Assembly (NCBI GenBank): GCA_030770535.1
Contig: JASVEC010000080.1
Span: 18,332-82,331 of the forward strand
DNA length: 64,000 bases
Source of the DNA: Batkoa obscura
Taxonomy: Eukaryota; Entomophthoromycota; Entomophthoromycetes; Entomophthorales; Batkoaceae
Direction: 5' to 3'
A model generated the notes under the pieces. The model saw only the letters and a list, made by a program, of their open reading frames with translations. It was not told the origin of the DNA and ran no database searches. Position 1 is the first letter of the stretch; every line of letters starts with the position of its first letter. Both the position numbers and the translations under genes were made by a program. Below are positions 11,069 through 22,548 of the stretch, in pieces.

Positions 11069-11492
11069 ATATATGACCTTATTGTAACTTAAATCAACAA
11101 AATTAATAAAAAAAATTAAGTATCAAATTTTGAATTGGTTTTATGTTTTTTTAATTAAACTATTTACGCTAATTTTTTCTTTAACTTTTAAAAGTACATA
11201 AATGTATATGAACGTTAAAAGAATTCCTCTATTTTATTTTTCTAACATTACTTACAAATCACTGCTATTATGTTAATGCATTGTTATTTTTATATACTTA
11301 TTTGCTTCAATAATATAAAAAGTATTGAAATGATAATAACAGTAATGTTTTTATCTACATTGATACTTTGTCCTCTCTTTATGAAATGTGAAGGTTAGAA
11401 AAATCTAAGCTAAACTTTAAAATAGAAATAATATTCTCAAACAATTTATTAAAACAATAAGATATTTGTTTATTCATATGCAGATATACTTT
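10151..11492 (+). repeat. Direct repeat, copy 1 (deiminase 3' part and flank)
   Basis: This 1,342-bp segment, from the GATGATCTATGGATTCG codons of the deiminase gene to 424 bp past its stop, is repeated immediately downstream. The two copies differ at roughly a dozen positions, mostly transitions, plus a 1-bp length difference, so they are about 99% identical. Confidence 0.95.
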
Positions 11493-12410
11493 GATGATCT
11501 ATGGATTCGTGATACAAGTGCTATTTTTGTTACCGATTCCAACCAGTTACTGTATGGTGTAAACTTTAATTTCAATGGTTGGGGTCAAAGTGATACTGGA
11601 GCCAAAGGATGGAAAGAAGACAAAAATAAGGCTGCCAATGGTATTCAATACCAGCCTATTGAAAATGATCAAAATATTGCTGATTTCACTATAAGTCAAA
11701 CAAAAGCTATTAAAATATCAACTTGGCTTGTTATGGAAGGAGGTGGTATTGAAGTAGATGGAAAAGGTACAGCTATATGTACCGAAAGTTGCATTATTAA
11801 TTCCAATCGCAATCCAGGGAAAACTAAGGCAGATATAGAGCTGGAACTTGAACGTACCCTTGGCGTCAAGAAGGTGTTATGGTTGCCAGGCGTTAAAGCT
11901 AAAGATATTACAGATGCACACATTGATTTTTATGCACGTTTCTCTGGAAATGGGCACATTATCTATACCTTAGATAATGATCCCAGCTCGCCTGATTACA
12001 AACCAACCTTACTTAACAAACAAATTTTACAGAACATCACTGATGCGTCTCAAAATAAGCTGATTCCAGTTCCATTAAACACACCTGACCTTTTACTAGT
12101 ACGTTCAACAGTTACAGCAAGAAATGGTTGGAGTCACAATAGTACCAACTTTAATAGTGATGTCTTTGCAGCAAGTTATGTTGGCTTCCATGCTGGTGAG
12201 AAATATGTATTAATGTCTCAATATGGTGACCCTAATGCTGATCTCGTTGCATTTAAAACTTTGAAGGATTTGTTTAAGGGTAAGTTGATTATACAAATCA
12301 CGGTGGATGGGATTTCTAACGGTGGAGGTACAATTCATTGCTCTACCCAACAATCCCCTTTAATACAAAGAAAGGAGAGTTGTCCAATTCGAAACGAACA
12401 TTCTGATTAA
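11478..12410 (+). CDS. Shortened second deiminase ORF made by tandem duplication
   Basis: The duplication joins the 3' flank of copy 1 to the middle of the coding region in frame, so an ATG in the former flank (MQIYFDDLWIRD) opens a 310-codon ORF. It keeps every active-site block (WIRDT, EGGGIEVDG, DAHIDFY, GGGTIHCSTQQ) but lacks the first 170 or so residues, including the putative signal peptide and the first part of the propeller fold. Against copy 1 three residues differ near the middle (F to L, V to A, I to T). The missing part of the fold makes an active enzyme unlikely. Its upstream sequence is the old 3' flank, so expression is uncertain. It could equally be called a partial gene copy. 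Confidence 0.6.
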   Translation: MQIYFDDLWIRDTSAIFVTDSNQLLYGVNFNFNGWGQSDTGAKGWKEDKNKAANGIQYQPIENDQNIADFTISQTKAIKISTWLVMEGGGIEVDGKGTAICTESCIINSNRNPGKTKADIELELERTLGVKKVLWLPGVKAKDITDAHIDFYARFSGNGHIIYTLDNDPSSPDYKPTLLNKQILQNITDASQNKLIPVPLNTPDLLLVRSTVTARNGWSHNSTNFNSDVFAASYVGFHAGEKYVLMSQYGDPNADLVAFKTLKDLFKGKLIIQITVDGISNGGGTIHCSTQQSPLIQRKESCPIRNEHSD

Positions 12411-12832
12411 ATATATGACCTTATTGTAACTTAAATCAACAAAATTAATAAAAAAAATTAAGTATCAAATTTTGAATTGGTTTTATGTTTTTTTAATTAA
12501 ACTATTTACGCTAATTTTTTCTTTAGTTTTTAAAAGTACATAAATTTATATGAACGTTAAAAGAATTCCTCTATTTTATTTTTCTAACATTACTTACAGA
12601 TCACTGCTATTATGTTAATGCATTGTTATTTTTATATACTTATTTGCTTCAATAATATAAAAAGTATTGAAATGATAATAACAGTAATGTTTTTATCTAC
12701 ATTGATACTTTGTCCTCTCTTTATGAAATGTAAAGGTTAGAAAATCTAAGCTAAACTTTAAAATAGAAATAATGTTCTCAAACAATTTATTAAAACAATA
12801 AGATATTTGTTTATTCATATGCAGATATACTT
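11493..12832 (+). repeat. Direct repeat, copy 2
   Basis: This is the second unit of the 1.34-kb tandem duplication. It ends at CAGATATACTT, after which the sequence switches to the inside of a MITE-A element. Confidence 0.95.
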
Positions 12833-12913
12833 TTTTAAGGATTTTACTAGTAATTTTTCCACTCAAATAGCGCTTAGAAAGTGCAAAAAGTGATGGACTA
12901 AAAATATTCCCAT
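12833..12913 (+). mobile_element. MITE-A copy 7, left end missing
   Basis: Begins inside the element at TTTTAAGGATTTTACTAG and runs to the right end ATATTCCCATA. The missing left terminus coincides with the end of the tandem duplication. Confidence 0.7.
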
Positions 12914-12937
12914 ATTCAGAAACTAAATTTATAATAT

Positions 12938-13032
12938 GGGGGGTGTTTTTTTGATTTCATTACTTTTTCCATTTTTCAAGTGCTATTTGAGTAGAATAAT
13001 TACTAGTAAAATTCTTAAAAAAATACATCCCC
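12938..13032 (-). mobile_element. MITE-A copy 8
   Basis: Minus orientation. Starts GGGGGGTGTTTTTTTG, ends ATACATCCCC, flanked by ATAT on both sides. Confidence 0.75.
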
Positions 13033-13532
13033 ATATAATAAAATTAAATTAATCATATATAATTATTTCTATCCCTTTCAAAACATCAAGTGATCTTTAA
13101 ATATTCTATTATAATCATATTTGTCACACTTTAACCAATGAATGCATTAGATATAGCTTATATAGTTGGCAATTTTCTATCGATTTTTCAAATTAATTTT
13201 TACAAGATTTCATAAAAATTTTACTTCTGATTTTTTTAAACGTTAACACTCAAAGAAGCAAAAACAAAAATATCAACATAAAACAAGGGTATTAAAAAGA
13301 TAGAAAAAAATACAATAAATAAATTATATTTTATACTTCAAAAATTCAAATTGAATTTCTTAAGATTGACAATTTAGCCTTGAACTAGTATCTAGTATTT
13401 ACTTGGAATAAAATTAAATATCCTTAAAAAAATGACAAAAAAAAGTGGTTGATTATAGACTTAAAAAAAAGAAATGAGAGAGAATAGAGAGATAACAAAA
13501 ATGTATGAAAAAAGATAAACTTAAACTAAAGT

Positions 13533-14690
13533 TTAGGGCTTCGGTTGTTGTCGAGTAATATAGTAATAAGCTCCTTGTTCCAAAGAAAGATGAGGACATG
13601 GATTTACTTTGGGATGTTTTTTTAAAAATTCTTTAACATTATAAATATACCTTGGAGTACCAAAATATCCAATATCCAACTCACAAGGTGAAATCGTTGA
13701 AAAGGGGCTACCGCCTTTTATTTTCTTTCTTGTCCTACTTGGAGGGAATCCATCATCCCCTGGCATTTTAGGGCCTGGATCCCCTGTTATTGGATTCCAT
13801 TGAATATCATAAGCAACAATATCTAAAACTAAAGCATATAATGGGTAATCTTTCTGAATGATTTTAACAACATCATCTAATCTAACAAAATTCAACCTCT
13901 TTTTAAAAAAATCTTTTGGTCCTTGTCGATTATTTTTGGGCATATCTGGAGTTGTATTAGCATAAATCATTTTTTCCATTATAGGCCACATACGTTCTTT
14001 ATAATATTGATTTAATGATAACCTAAATATAGTGGGATATAATTCTACAAAATAATTTTGTCGATTAAATATAGGTAAAAAATGTTGTAATTGATAATCT
14101 AATATCATAAAACCTTTATCTAAATGATCTGGTAATAATACACTATATAAGGGTATAAATCCTAATGCTTTTTTTAAGGCTATCTTTTCTTCTTCACTTA
14201 ACTTGACCTTTCTATTAGTAATGGAATTTGATGATAATGTATTTGTTGTATCTGATTCTGTTTGTGAATAAACATTAACTTGTTGAATAGTAATATTCTC
14301 TTGTGGATGCTCTAAAGAAATAGAAAGTAGCCTTTTACGTCTTTTGTCATTTTGAGATAATGGAGATGGTGTACTTGTATTAGTTGTATTAATACTTGCT
14401 TCTTCATTTTGCATATATTTTGACAAACTCTTTTGTGTTAACTTTCTCTTTTTAACTTTGGTTTTTTCTCTTAATATAACTCCATTTTTCTTTCCATTAA
14501 ATTGTATTTCGGATTTACCTGGCTTCAGCAATATATCAAACCCATTGATATTGTTACAATAATCAATTATATGGCTTTTACAAGCTTGTTGAATGACTTC
14601 ATTACTTGTCAATAAATGAGGTGTTAAATCTGAATTATTCCTAATTGAAGCATCTGCTTTATCTGTTATTAATAAATCTACAATGGTCAT
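13533..14690 (-). CDS. Unknown protein with an ankyrin-like N-terminus
   Basis: The 385-residue product is not confidently recognised. Residues 1-35 read like the end of an ankyrin repeat (IVDLLITDKADASIRNNSDL). Residues 70-90 are strongly basic (KVKKRKL) and run into QKSLSKYM, which resembles a PCNA-interacting peptide but lacks its second aromatic residue. Residues 95-165 are low complexity. The C-terminal 200 residues look globular, with IPLYSVLLPDHL, ILDYQLQHFL and a final FGTPRYIYNVKEFLKKH. Ankyrin repeats followed by such a region recall fungal Hos4-like subunits of the Set3 complex, a weak inference. The ankyrin unit starts abruptly at the first ATG and an in-frame stop lies just upstream, so more N-terminal exons or a truncation are possible. 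Confidence 0.65.
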   Translation of the reverse strand: MTIVDLLITDKADASIRNNSDLTPHLLTSNEVIQQACKSHIIDYCNNINGFDILLKPGKSEIQFNGKKNGVILREKTKVKKRKLTQKSLSKYMQNEEASINTTNTSTPSPLSQNDKRRKRLLSISLEHPQENITIQQVNVYSQTESDTTNTLSSNSITNRKVKLSEEEKIALKKALGFIPLYSVLLPDHLDKGFMILDYQLQHFLPIFNRQNYFVELYPTIFRLSLNQYYKERMWPIMEKMIYANTTPDMPKNNRQGPKDFFKKRLNFVRLDDVVKIIQKDYPLYALVLDIVAYDIQWNPITGDPGPKMPGDDGFPPSRTRKKIKGGSPFSTISPCELDIGYFGTPRYIYNVKEFLKKHPKVNPCPHLSLEQGAYYYITRQQPKP

Positions 14691-14700
14691 ATTATTTCCA

Positions 14701-16212
14701 GTAAACTCTCAAAGTTAGACATTTTCTAATATTGAAAATTCCTAATAAATAAATTTTTTATTAATAATTATTTAAATATTAGTACGAATTGTGGCTATGT
14801 TCAAAAGGTAATCCAGCTTTATATTTCAAGCCTTATTATTAATGAAAATTTAATATTTATAAAATAACAGCTATCAATTTATTAATTAATCCATTATACA
14901 TAATGAAAAAAGTAACATTAAGTTTGATAAAAATTGAAATCAACGATAGTAATATAATAAGCTCATATTTAAATAACAAAGATAAAAAAGATTGATAAAA
15001 ATTGTATTTACCTGAAATTTAACAAAAATATATTAAAAGTTTGTAGTACGCGCAACAAATTGGAATTAAAAATAATAATCTTCAATCTAAATAAATTAAT
15101 TGATACTGATTAGTCATTATATTCAGTTATGAATCTTGGAATATTAACAAAATCAAATATATTAAATAAACTTACGTCAAATCTTATAATGGTATAAAAC
15201 AGTCAGTAATTAAGTTTTATTATTGTTGGTATCAAAACTCAATCTTATTAATCAATCTAATATTTATAATGTTATTTTCTTATTTAAATAAAATAAAATA
15301 ATTAATAAATTAGTATTCGATACTCCAAATTAAATAAAATGATAAATTTCAAAATAATTACCTTCTAATGCCAATTTGCAAAATCTGATTTACTTTCTCT
15401 TAAAAAAAGGGACTGATTCAATTAAAAAAGTATGAATATCACGCTTAAGATCTAAAATTAATATTAAAATTAAGAGCGAATAGCAGCTTGATGCAATATC
15501 TTTACCTTTATAGTATAAGTACAAAAGATAACTCTTTTCTTAAGAAAAAAAACAAGGGTAACTTGTTCATCTTTAAAAAACTCCTTGATTGGTTACTATC
15601 CCCCTATGTTTTAAATTAGAACCAATCAAAGCTAATAAAGTGACTTAGATCTCCAATTAAATGCCTAAAAATTTTCCATTAAGAGATATAGAAGAATTGA
15701 TTGGTGGATTCAATTGGTTAATGGTTGTTGGTTTAGAAATATTAAAAGTGGAATTTTGGGATGATTTTGAATAGATTTGAAATTTAAATTAGATTTTAAT
15801 TAAATTTATTCTTCTTTAGCTTTACCAATAATTAAAGGAATAAGTCATCCTCCTATTGGTATTAAATAACTGCTTGAAAACTTATTGCTTTAAACAAATA
15901 ATACCATCTATTCTTTAGATATAAATTTATTCCGATGCTTATCTTATTATTTTATAATTGCTTTAAAAAAGATCTATTGTAAAAATTATTAATACAAATA
16001 AAAGCGGTTATACACTAATGAAATAAAATATCCTATGATAATATCATTTGATACTTGAAGATAATATTTTTGTTCAATTTAATATTATTGATAAATAAAT
16101 AAATAAATTGCTACAAACTTTTTATTTTAAATGTCATAACAATAAATAGTAATAATAAATAAAATAAAATTTCTTATAATAAACATTAAAGTATATCTTT
16201 ATTATTGCAAAA
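14701..16212. other. AT-rich intergenic region with one possible small gene
   Basis: Apart from the candidate small spliced ORF at 15661-15876 no exon was recognised. No ankyrin-coding exon that would extend the neighbouring gene was found. Confidence 0.5.
15661..15876 (+). CDS. Possible small two-exon gene
   Basis: An ATG at 15661 opens a frame reading MPKNFPLRDIEELIGGFNWL and onwards. A GT at about 15751 and a pyrimidine-rich TTCTTTAG ending near 15819 would make an intron of about 70 bp and join to ALPIIKGISHPPIGIK before a stop, for a product of about 45 residues. If the intron is not used the frame closes after 37 codons. The hydrophobic middle (LMVVGLEIL) suggests a membrane-associated micropeptide. 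No family is recognised and it may be chance. Confidence 0.25.
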
Positions 16213-19200
16213 TCATTCCACTAATTTGAACTTATTCTCTTCAGTATTAGCTGTTTCATACAATTGAAACGCATTTGATTCTGAAGTAACGGCAATGTTC
16301 TTTTGATTTTTTAATAATAACTCCGCTTGTTCAAAAGCTGCATCTGAGCGATCTAAAATACGATTCAAATCTTTTTTACTTATCAATTCATCCCCAGGTT
16401 TAATAATTACTTGTTCGTATTCATTATTATAAATCATATCTTTAAATAAAGAGGTTTCTTCTTCAACATTGGAGTTGTAACCTAAGCCTTTGAATTTATC
16501 TATCATAATTACATTAATAAGTGTTATAATATATATGTAATTACTATAATTTCAACTTACTTTTATGAATCACTAATTTTTCTAATAATCTTTTAGAGTT
16601 AGCTCTTCCAATTAATTTAGATTCTACTGTATTGGCTGTTATTAATCTATAAACAATTACTGGTTTCTTTTGACCAATACGATGAGCTCGGTCTTGGGCT
16701 TGAAGATCCATTTGGGGATTCTATTTTAAATATAGATAAATAAATATTATATTATATTATAACCCATATTATTATCTTTGTAAATTCCAATACTTACCCA
16801 ATCACTATCAAAAAAGATAACAGAATCAGCAGTAGCCAAATTAATACCTAAACCACCAGCTCTAGTACTAATTAGGAACACTTTAACTTTATCATCTGTA
16901 TTAAATTCGTTAATTTGTGTTTGTCGAGATTCTTGTCTAACAGTTCCATCAATTCGACAATATTCCCATTTCCCGACCTCAATCATATAAGTTTCTATAT
17001 AAGTAAAGATAAAATTAATATTAATCTATGTTAAAATTATATCATATGATATAAAAATGTAATAGTATTAACATAATAATAAAACAGCTTACCTAAAATA
17101 TCCAATAATCTAGTAAATTGAGTAAAGATTAAAACACGATGTCCTCTATTTATTAATTCTTTTAATAATTTATCTAATAGCAACATTTTTCCAGAATTAT
17201 TAAGAATGGCTTTTGGATCATATATATATTCACCAGTATCTTTATCATAAGGTGCTGAAAATAAATACGGATGATTACATACTTTTCTTAATTGCATAAA
17301 TTTATTTAATAAATGTTGATTACTCAAATTCGTATCTGATATATATAAGGTTAATATAAACATCATATCACTATATTTAATTTACCTTTCATAAGATTAC
17401 TATTGTTGTCATTAACTTGATCCTCATTTAAATTGAACTCATTATTTTCATCTAGAATTACTTTTCTTATATCACCTGTTAATACAGCTTCATAATACTT
17501 TTTTTGTTCCAGGGTAAGATGAGCATTTAAAATATATTCTCTTTTTTTAGGTAAACTTGTTTCAACTATAATAAAAAGATACAAATTAGCACAATTAATA
17601 TATAATATATATAATGACTATTATATTTACCGTCTGTCTTTAATCTTCTTAATAAGAAGGGTTTTAAAATCGAATGTAATTTAGTGATTAGTTCATTTTT
17701 TTGATTTTCATTAAACGGTGTTGGGTCACTTGTATTACTTTGATAATTGTTCTGTATTTCTGAAAAATCAAACCTAAATAGTATAAAAAATATCAATAAA
17801 GAATATATATAGTAATGTAACACAATATAATAGTCCTTACCAATCAATAAATGAAGATACATCATCAAAAATATCAGGTAAAATAAAATTTAATAACGCC
17901 CAAAGTTCACTTAAATTATTCTATTTAAATTATAAATATGAGTAAACATATAAATGCAATAAAAACCTACATGTAATGGAGTGCCAGTTAATAATAATCT
18001 ATTAGCTGCACCAATTTTTTTCAATTCAAGTGAAAGCTTACACTCAAAATTTTTTAATCTATGACCTTCATCAACCACTAAATATTTCCAAGCAAATCTC
18101 TATTCAAAACAAACTCCATTAATCTAATTTTAAATGTACAAATGATAATATCCACCTGTAAAAAGCTACGATCTTTCATTGCCACTTCATAACTCGTTAA
18201 TATTACTTGCTTTTTAGCTTTATTCCCCAAAAAATATTTTTTTTTAATAATGTTTCGCTCATCTTTAGTACCATAAAACATCAAACATTCAATTTTTGGT
18301 GCAAATTTTGCAAATTCATTCATCCAATTAATAAGTGTAGTTAATGGTACTACAATCAAAAAAGGTCCTTTAATGCCTTGTTCAATTAAATAACTTAAAA
18401 AGGCAATTGTTTGAATCGTCTATTGGATATGAACATTAGCATATTAATATAATATGTGTTTGTATTAATATTTACCTTTCCTAGCCCCATTTCATCGGCT
18501 AAGATACCATTCAATCCATTTTCATATAAAGAAATTAGCCACTCCATGCCTTCCAATTGATAATCTTTTAAAGTGGCACCTGATAATAACTTAGGTTGGT
18601 TTGGATGTACTTTGATCTAAATTTCAAGATATTATAAATAACAAAACTTAAAAATTAAATGAAAAGCTTCTACCTGTTCTTCCTCACCTTTCTTACCATT
18701 TTTAACTTTTCGTTTTTTATTAACATTACCAGAAGAAATATCATCCCCTGTTTCTTCTGTTTTGATTTCTTTCTTTTCTGATTTTAATGTTTGTAATTTT
18801 TCGGATAAAAATTTAGAGTAGATGGAACTACGTTCCAATAAAAAATTTAACCGTGAGAATTTTTGTTGATCTATACTTTGTTGCGCTTCTTCTTTAGCCT
18901 AGTTAATAAAGTTAGTACTTTTGTTTTTTTGATTGTATGTGTTATTGTTTCTCTTACTTTTTTTTTCATCTTATTAACCGATAATTTTATTTCAGCTGAA
19001 GGTTCTTCTTCTTCTATAGTGTCCGTTTCTCCTTCATTCTAGATAATAGTTATTTAACCACATATTCTTAATTTCTTGATAAACTATATTACATTCTCAG
19101 TCATCCCGCTACCCTCTGTCTCAACTTTGTCTCCATTTTCAATTTTGGTGGGTGTATGAGTAGAAGTTTCTGAACTTTGATATTTAGACACTGGTACTTT

Positions 19201-19230
19201 TCCATTAACTGTGTCTATTTGGGGGTTCAT
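16213..19230 (-). CDS. SNF2-family chromatin remodeller, Lsh/HELLS/DDM1/Irc5 type
   Basis: Thirteen exons are readable: 19230-19093, 19038-18958, 18898-18674, 18616-18476, 18419-18156, 18099-17971, 17920-17841, 17773-17632, 17565-17386, 17335-17093, 16994-16798, 16720-16561 and 16499-16213 (each within a base or so), coding about 755 residues. The Lsh-subfamily marker [16 protein letters not shown] precedes the helicase. Helicase motifs in order are DEMGLGKT (Walker A), [10 protein letters not shown] (the DEGH box typical of this subfamily), [19 protein letters not shown] and [11 protein letters not shown]. The N-terminus is acidic and disordered. The enzyme uses ATP to move nucleosomes and in animals and plants supports DNA methylation and repeat silencing; the yeast relative is Irc5. 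It shares a 559-bp divergent promoter region with the FKBP gene. Confidence 0.92.
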
Positions 19231-19789
19231 TTTATATTAAAAATTTTCTATGTGTTGTATCAAATAGTAATAATCTTTAAAACTATTTTCAAATTAAATA
19301 CTTATAAAAAACCATAAGTTCTATTTGCAACCTCTTGAAGTTTGGCTGTTGTCTCCCTTAGATTAATTTTAATCAAAATCCCATTGCTTTTGGTTATTTT
19401 GATCCAAAATATTTATTATGGCTAATTCAAGCAAACTGCGATCTCTTTAATTGTTCATTTAAGGGCATAATTGAGCCAAAACCACATTAAAAGTAACCGA
19501 CAGGCTCTTAAAATTAACTGATGAATTACTTAATTATAAAAATTATTGCTAAACATGTCACAATTTACTTGAATCGACTTTATTTTACTAACGTTTCATT
19601 GTCCTAATTTAGCAAGTGAAATAAGAATTAAATTTTACTTGAATAAAGCTAAGCAAATTTTATATTTGAAGCGAAAAATTTATATATTTTGAAGCCTTGA
19701 TCTGGTTTACTTTTCACCAATTATTTAAAAGTGTTAATTTGTTAATTTTTTATATTTTTTAAAATAAATTTAAAATTCAAATTCAAAAA
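19231..19789. promoter_or_regulatory. Bidirectional promoter region between SNF2 and FKBP genes
   Basis: The two start codons face away from each other across 559 bp. No repeat or MITE interrupts it. The region just before the FKBP ATG is AT-rich (TATATTTTTTAAAAT). No specific binding site is claimed. Confidence 0.5.
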
Positions 19790-20350
19790 ATGGCAGATCA
19801 AGCTAAACCCGTTGCAAAAGTAAAACATAATAGAAAGTAGTAGTAGGCCATAAATTAACTATATCATTCATTAGCCCAAACCGGGCTATGTTAAACAACA
19901 ATTAAAAAAAGGGGATAAAGTAAATTACCCTCATGTCGGCGACACCGTTCACTGTTGGTATACAGGTTACTTATCCGATGGTGTTACTATCTTCGATAGC
20001 AATTGTGGTGAAGGTGGAAAGAAAAAACAACGTCAACCATTGTCTTTTAAAGTTGGTAAAGGAAAAGTTATCAAAGGTTGGGTAAGAATTATTCTGAGTT
20101 TGAATTGTGATATCAGGGCTAATAAGAGGATGATTGATTAGGATGAAGCTTTACTGACTATGTCTAAAGGTGAAAAATCTAAATTAACTATTGAGTCAGA
20201 TTGGGCTTATGGTAGTAAAGGAAACGTAGCTGCTGGTATTCCAAAAGATGAAAAATTAATTTTCGAAGTAATTATATTATATATATCGAAAATAAATCAA
20301 TTAATCTCAATTAATTTTAACAGGTAGAATTAGTTAACATAAGTTTTTAA
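19790..20350 (+). CDS. FKBP25-like peptidyl-prolyl isomerase
   Basis: Four exons (19790-19819, 19875-20081, 20142-20267, 20324-20350) give 129 residues. The single FKBP domain keeps the rapamycin/FK506 pocket residues in WYTG, IFDSN, VIKGWDEAL and WAYG. The sequence GYVKQQLKKGDKVNYPHVGD, the inserted basic GKKKQRQ and the ALLTMSKGEKSKL segment match the nuclear FKBP3/FKBP25 group rather than FKBP12. It catalyses cis-trans isomerisation of X-Pro bonds, and FKBP25 proteins act on chromatin and RNA-protein particles. The first exon encodes only ten residues, and the last only eight plus the stop. It ends 58 bp from the stop of the convergent ISY1 gene. Confidence 0.93.
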
Positions 20351-20408
20351 AAGGTTACAAAGCACGTTTAAACTCAATTTATTATAATAATAAAAATAAT
20401 TTTTTTGT

Positions 20409-21450
20409 TTAAGCTTCAATTGATGTATCTAAATCCGTTTTCTTATTCTTATTTTTCTTTTTATACCTTAGTTTTTTGCCCGCTGCTGTAAAACTGTCAA
20501 TTTCCTCTTCATTATCAAAAATCGCTAATCCATTGTTATTCACTATTTTAAAAAAATCATTTAATACCTAAAATAAAAAATCTTATAGTCAAATAAAGTA
20601 CTACTTACTTTCAATTTGTTTTTGTTTTTCATATTCTAATAAAACTTCATCATCTTCGTCTCTATAACCAAAATAATCTGCATCGATATTTTGATACATT
20701 TCAAATCTAGATTTAATATTTGGTGCAACAACTAATTAAAAATTAATATCTTACAATCCTGCCCTACCTATATATATTTATTTTACCTTCTGGTTCAAAC
20801 AACTCTCTAACACCTGGTAAATCTCTAGCTCTTCCAAAATACCTATTCAATTTAATATTAACTCTCATTCAATATATATAAACTTTGATTAAAAAAATCA
20901 TTACCTATATCCATAATTCCCTGGAATTTCCGTCCCCGAATTATCAATAATCTTTGTTCCAGCTCTCTAAAAAAAATTAATTCTTTAGTCAATAACCTTA
21001 ATCTCCCTCCTCCTCTTCAACTTACCCTATAATCTGGCCCCCCTAGATTTTTAATTTGTTCTTCCCATCTTCTTTTTTCTCGAATAAGTTTATTAATCTC
21101 ATCATTTAAATCCCTAACTTGTTGATCCGTTAATGAAGAATCTTGAATCTTAGTGACTCCACGAGATATTTCCATTATGACTTCTCCACGCCATTTTTCT
21201 GCTTCGTTAATATTGGTACAATTGGTCGTCATCTTGGGTCGACTTGCTCCATAGCCTGAGGAAAGACCTAAGCTTTCTGAAGAAGCTGCTAAAAAACGAT
21301 GCAGCATGGAGCTATTGTAAAACATTATTAAATTGAAATAGGTGGTTATAATATAGTAATTTACTTGGCTTTTTCTTCATTCCTTGCCTATTATAATAAG
21401 ATTTAGATTAATATATAGGTTCTAATTGTATCGAATGTGAGTTTTACCAT
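20409..21450 (-). CDS. ISY1: Pre-mRNA splicing factor ISY1
   Basis: Seven exons (21448-21450, 21387-21365, 21311-21026, 20966-20905, 20842-20787, 20731-20609, 20542-20409) encode 228 residues. The first coding exon contributes only the ATG; the second supplies ARNEEKA, the expected ISY1 start. Family blocks are AEKWRGEVIMEIS, DLNDEINKLIREK, NLGGPDYR, YFGRARDLPGVRELF and DADYFGYRDEDDE. ISY1 belongs to the NineTeen complex and helps set spliceosome fidelity in the nucleus. The C-terminus ends in a lysine-rich stretch and is shorter than in animals. For the last intron the acceptor at about 20543 was preferred to one at 20568 because only the former keeps frame. Confidence 0.92.
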
Positions 21451-22453
21451 TTTGTTTTATTGATTTCTTAAATTTAAAAAGTGACTTTTGAAAATTGGAT
21501 TTTTTGAAAAAGTAAAAAATGAAATTACATTGTGAATTGGTTTTAAATTTCAATAACATAAAACTTAAAAAATTATATCAAAAAAATCAAAAATAGGTAT
21601 TTTTGCATTAAATTTAATAAGACATTAATAAATATATTCATTAAAAAATCTCCATTAATATAAAATAAAGCTATAAGATAGAACTTTCTAGTGTATATAA
21701 CACATTACTATTTAACAATTTAAAAAAATGTTATACTAAGTTAATTATAAAACCTTACTGTTATTGCCCTATTTTAACTAACTTTAATTATGGTCATAAC
21801 AGCAATTAATAGTAAAGATCTAGATTGTATACGTTTTTTCCTTTCTTTACTTATATTTTAAACCAAGTATTTTTAAAACTTAGCATAATTTAAATTAGAA
21901 AATTGACTTAAGCAAAAATATTAATAAATCTAATAGTATAATGAATAGTAAAAAAATGAAAAACTCCAAAAAATCGGACTTAATCCCAAAAGTGTTCAAT
22001 TTTGATACAACTTAATATTGAGAAAAAATAGTAAAAAAGAACCAAAATCTTAAAGTTTTAAATAAACGTATATAGCAAATCTTTCTATGCTTTTTCTGTG
22101 GTTTACTTTGTATACTATATTCCTTTAATATAGCTTTTTTGATTTTTTATTAAAAATTTGCTATATTTTTACAAAACTTGAGCCTTAGTTTAAAATTAGA
22201 GTTTTTGAAAGTAGCTCAGTCTTCTATGAAAATTTAGACTACTTTGAGATCAAGCTTTGAAAGTAGTTTAATTTTCTTGAGAGCTTTTCCAGTTGTTTTG
22301 CTATTTATTATATAAAAACTTCATATATTAAACTTTATAATTTAAAAATAATAAATCAAATAGGTAGTTAGTATTTTTAAAAATAAAATTATGAAATTAT
22401 TAATATATAAGCTTATTATGTAATATTTTTATAAATTTATTAAATAGTAATAT

Positions 22454-22548
22454 GGGGATGTATTTTTTTAAGAATTTTACTAGCAACTTTTTCACTTAAA
22501 TAGCGCTTTAAAAATATTAAAAGTGAGGAAACCAAAAAAAACATCCCC
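22454..22548 (+). mobile_element. MITE-A copy 9
   Basis: Plus orientation with intact GGGGATG and CATCCCC ends, flanked by ATAT on both sides. Confidence 0.8.

Larger units (their letters stand above)
12411..13532. other. Region between deiminase copy and ankyrin-like gene
   Basis: Holds the 3' flank of the second repeat unit, MITE-A copies 7 and 8, and about 500 bp of featureless AT-rich sequence downstream of the gene ending at 13533. Confidence 0.6.

Noticed and set aside
20543-20568. Alternative ISY1 last acceptor at 20568
   Set aside because: It would put the last exon out of frame with the preceding one, whereas the acceptor at 20543 keeps frame.
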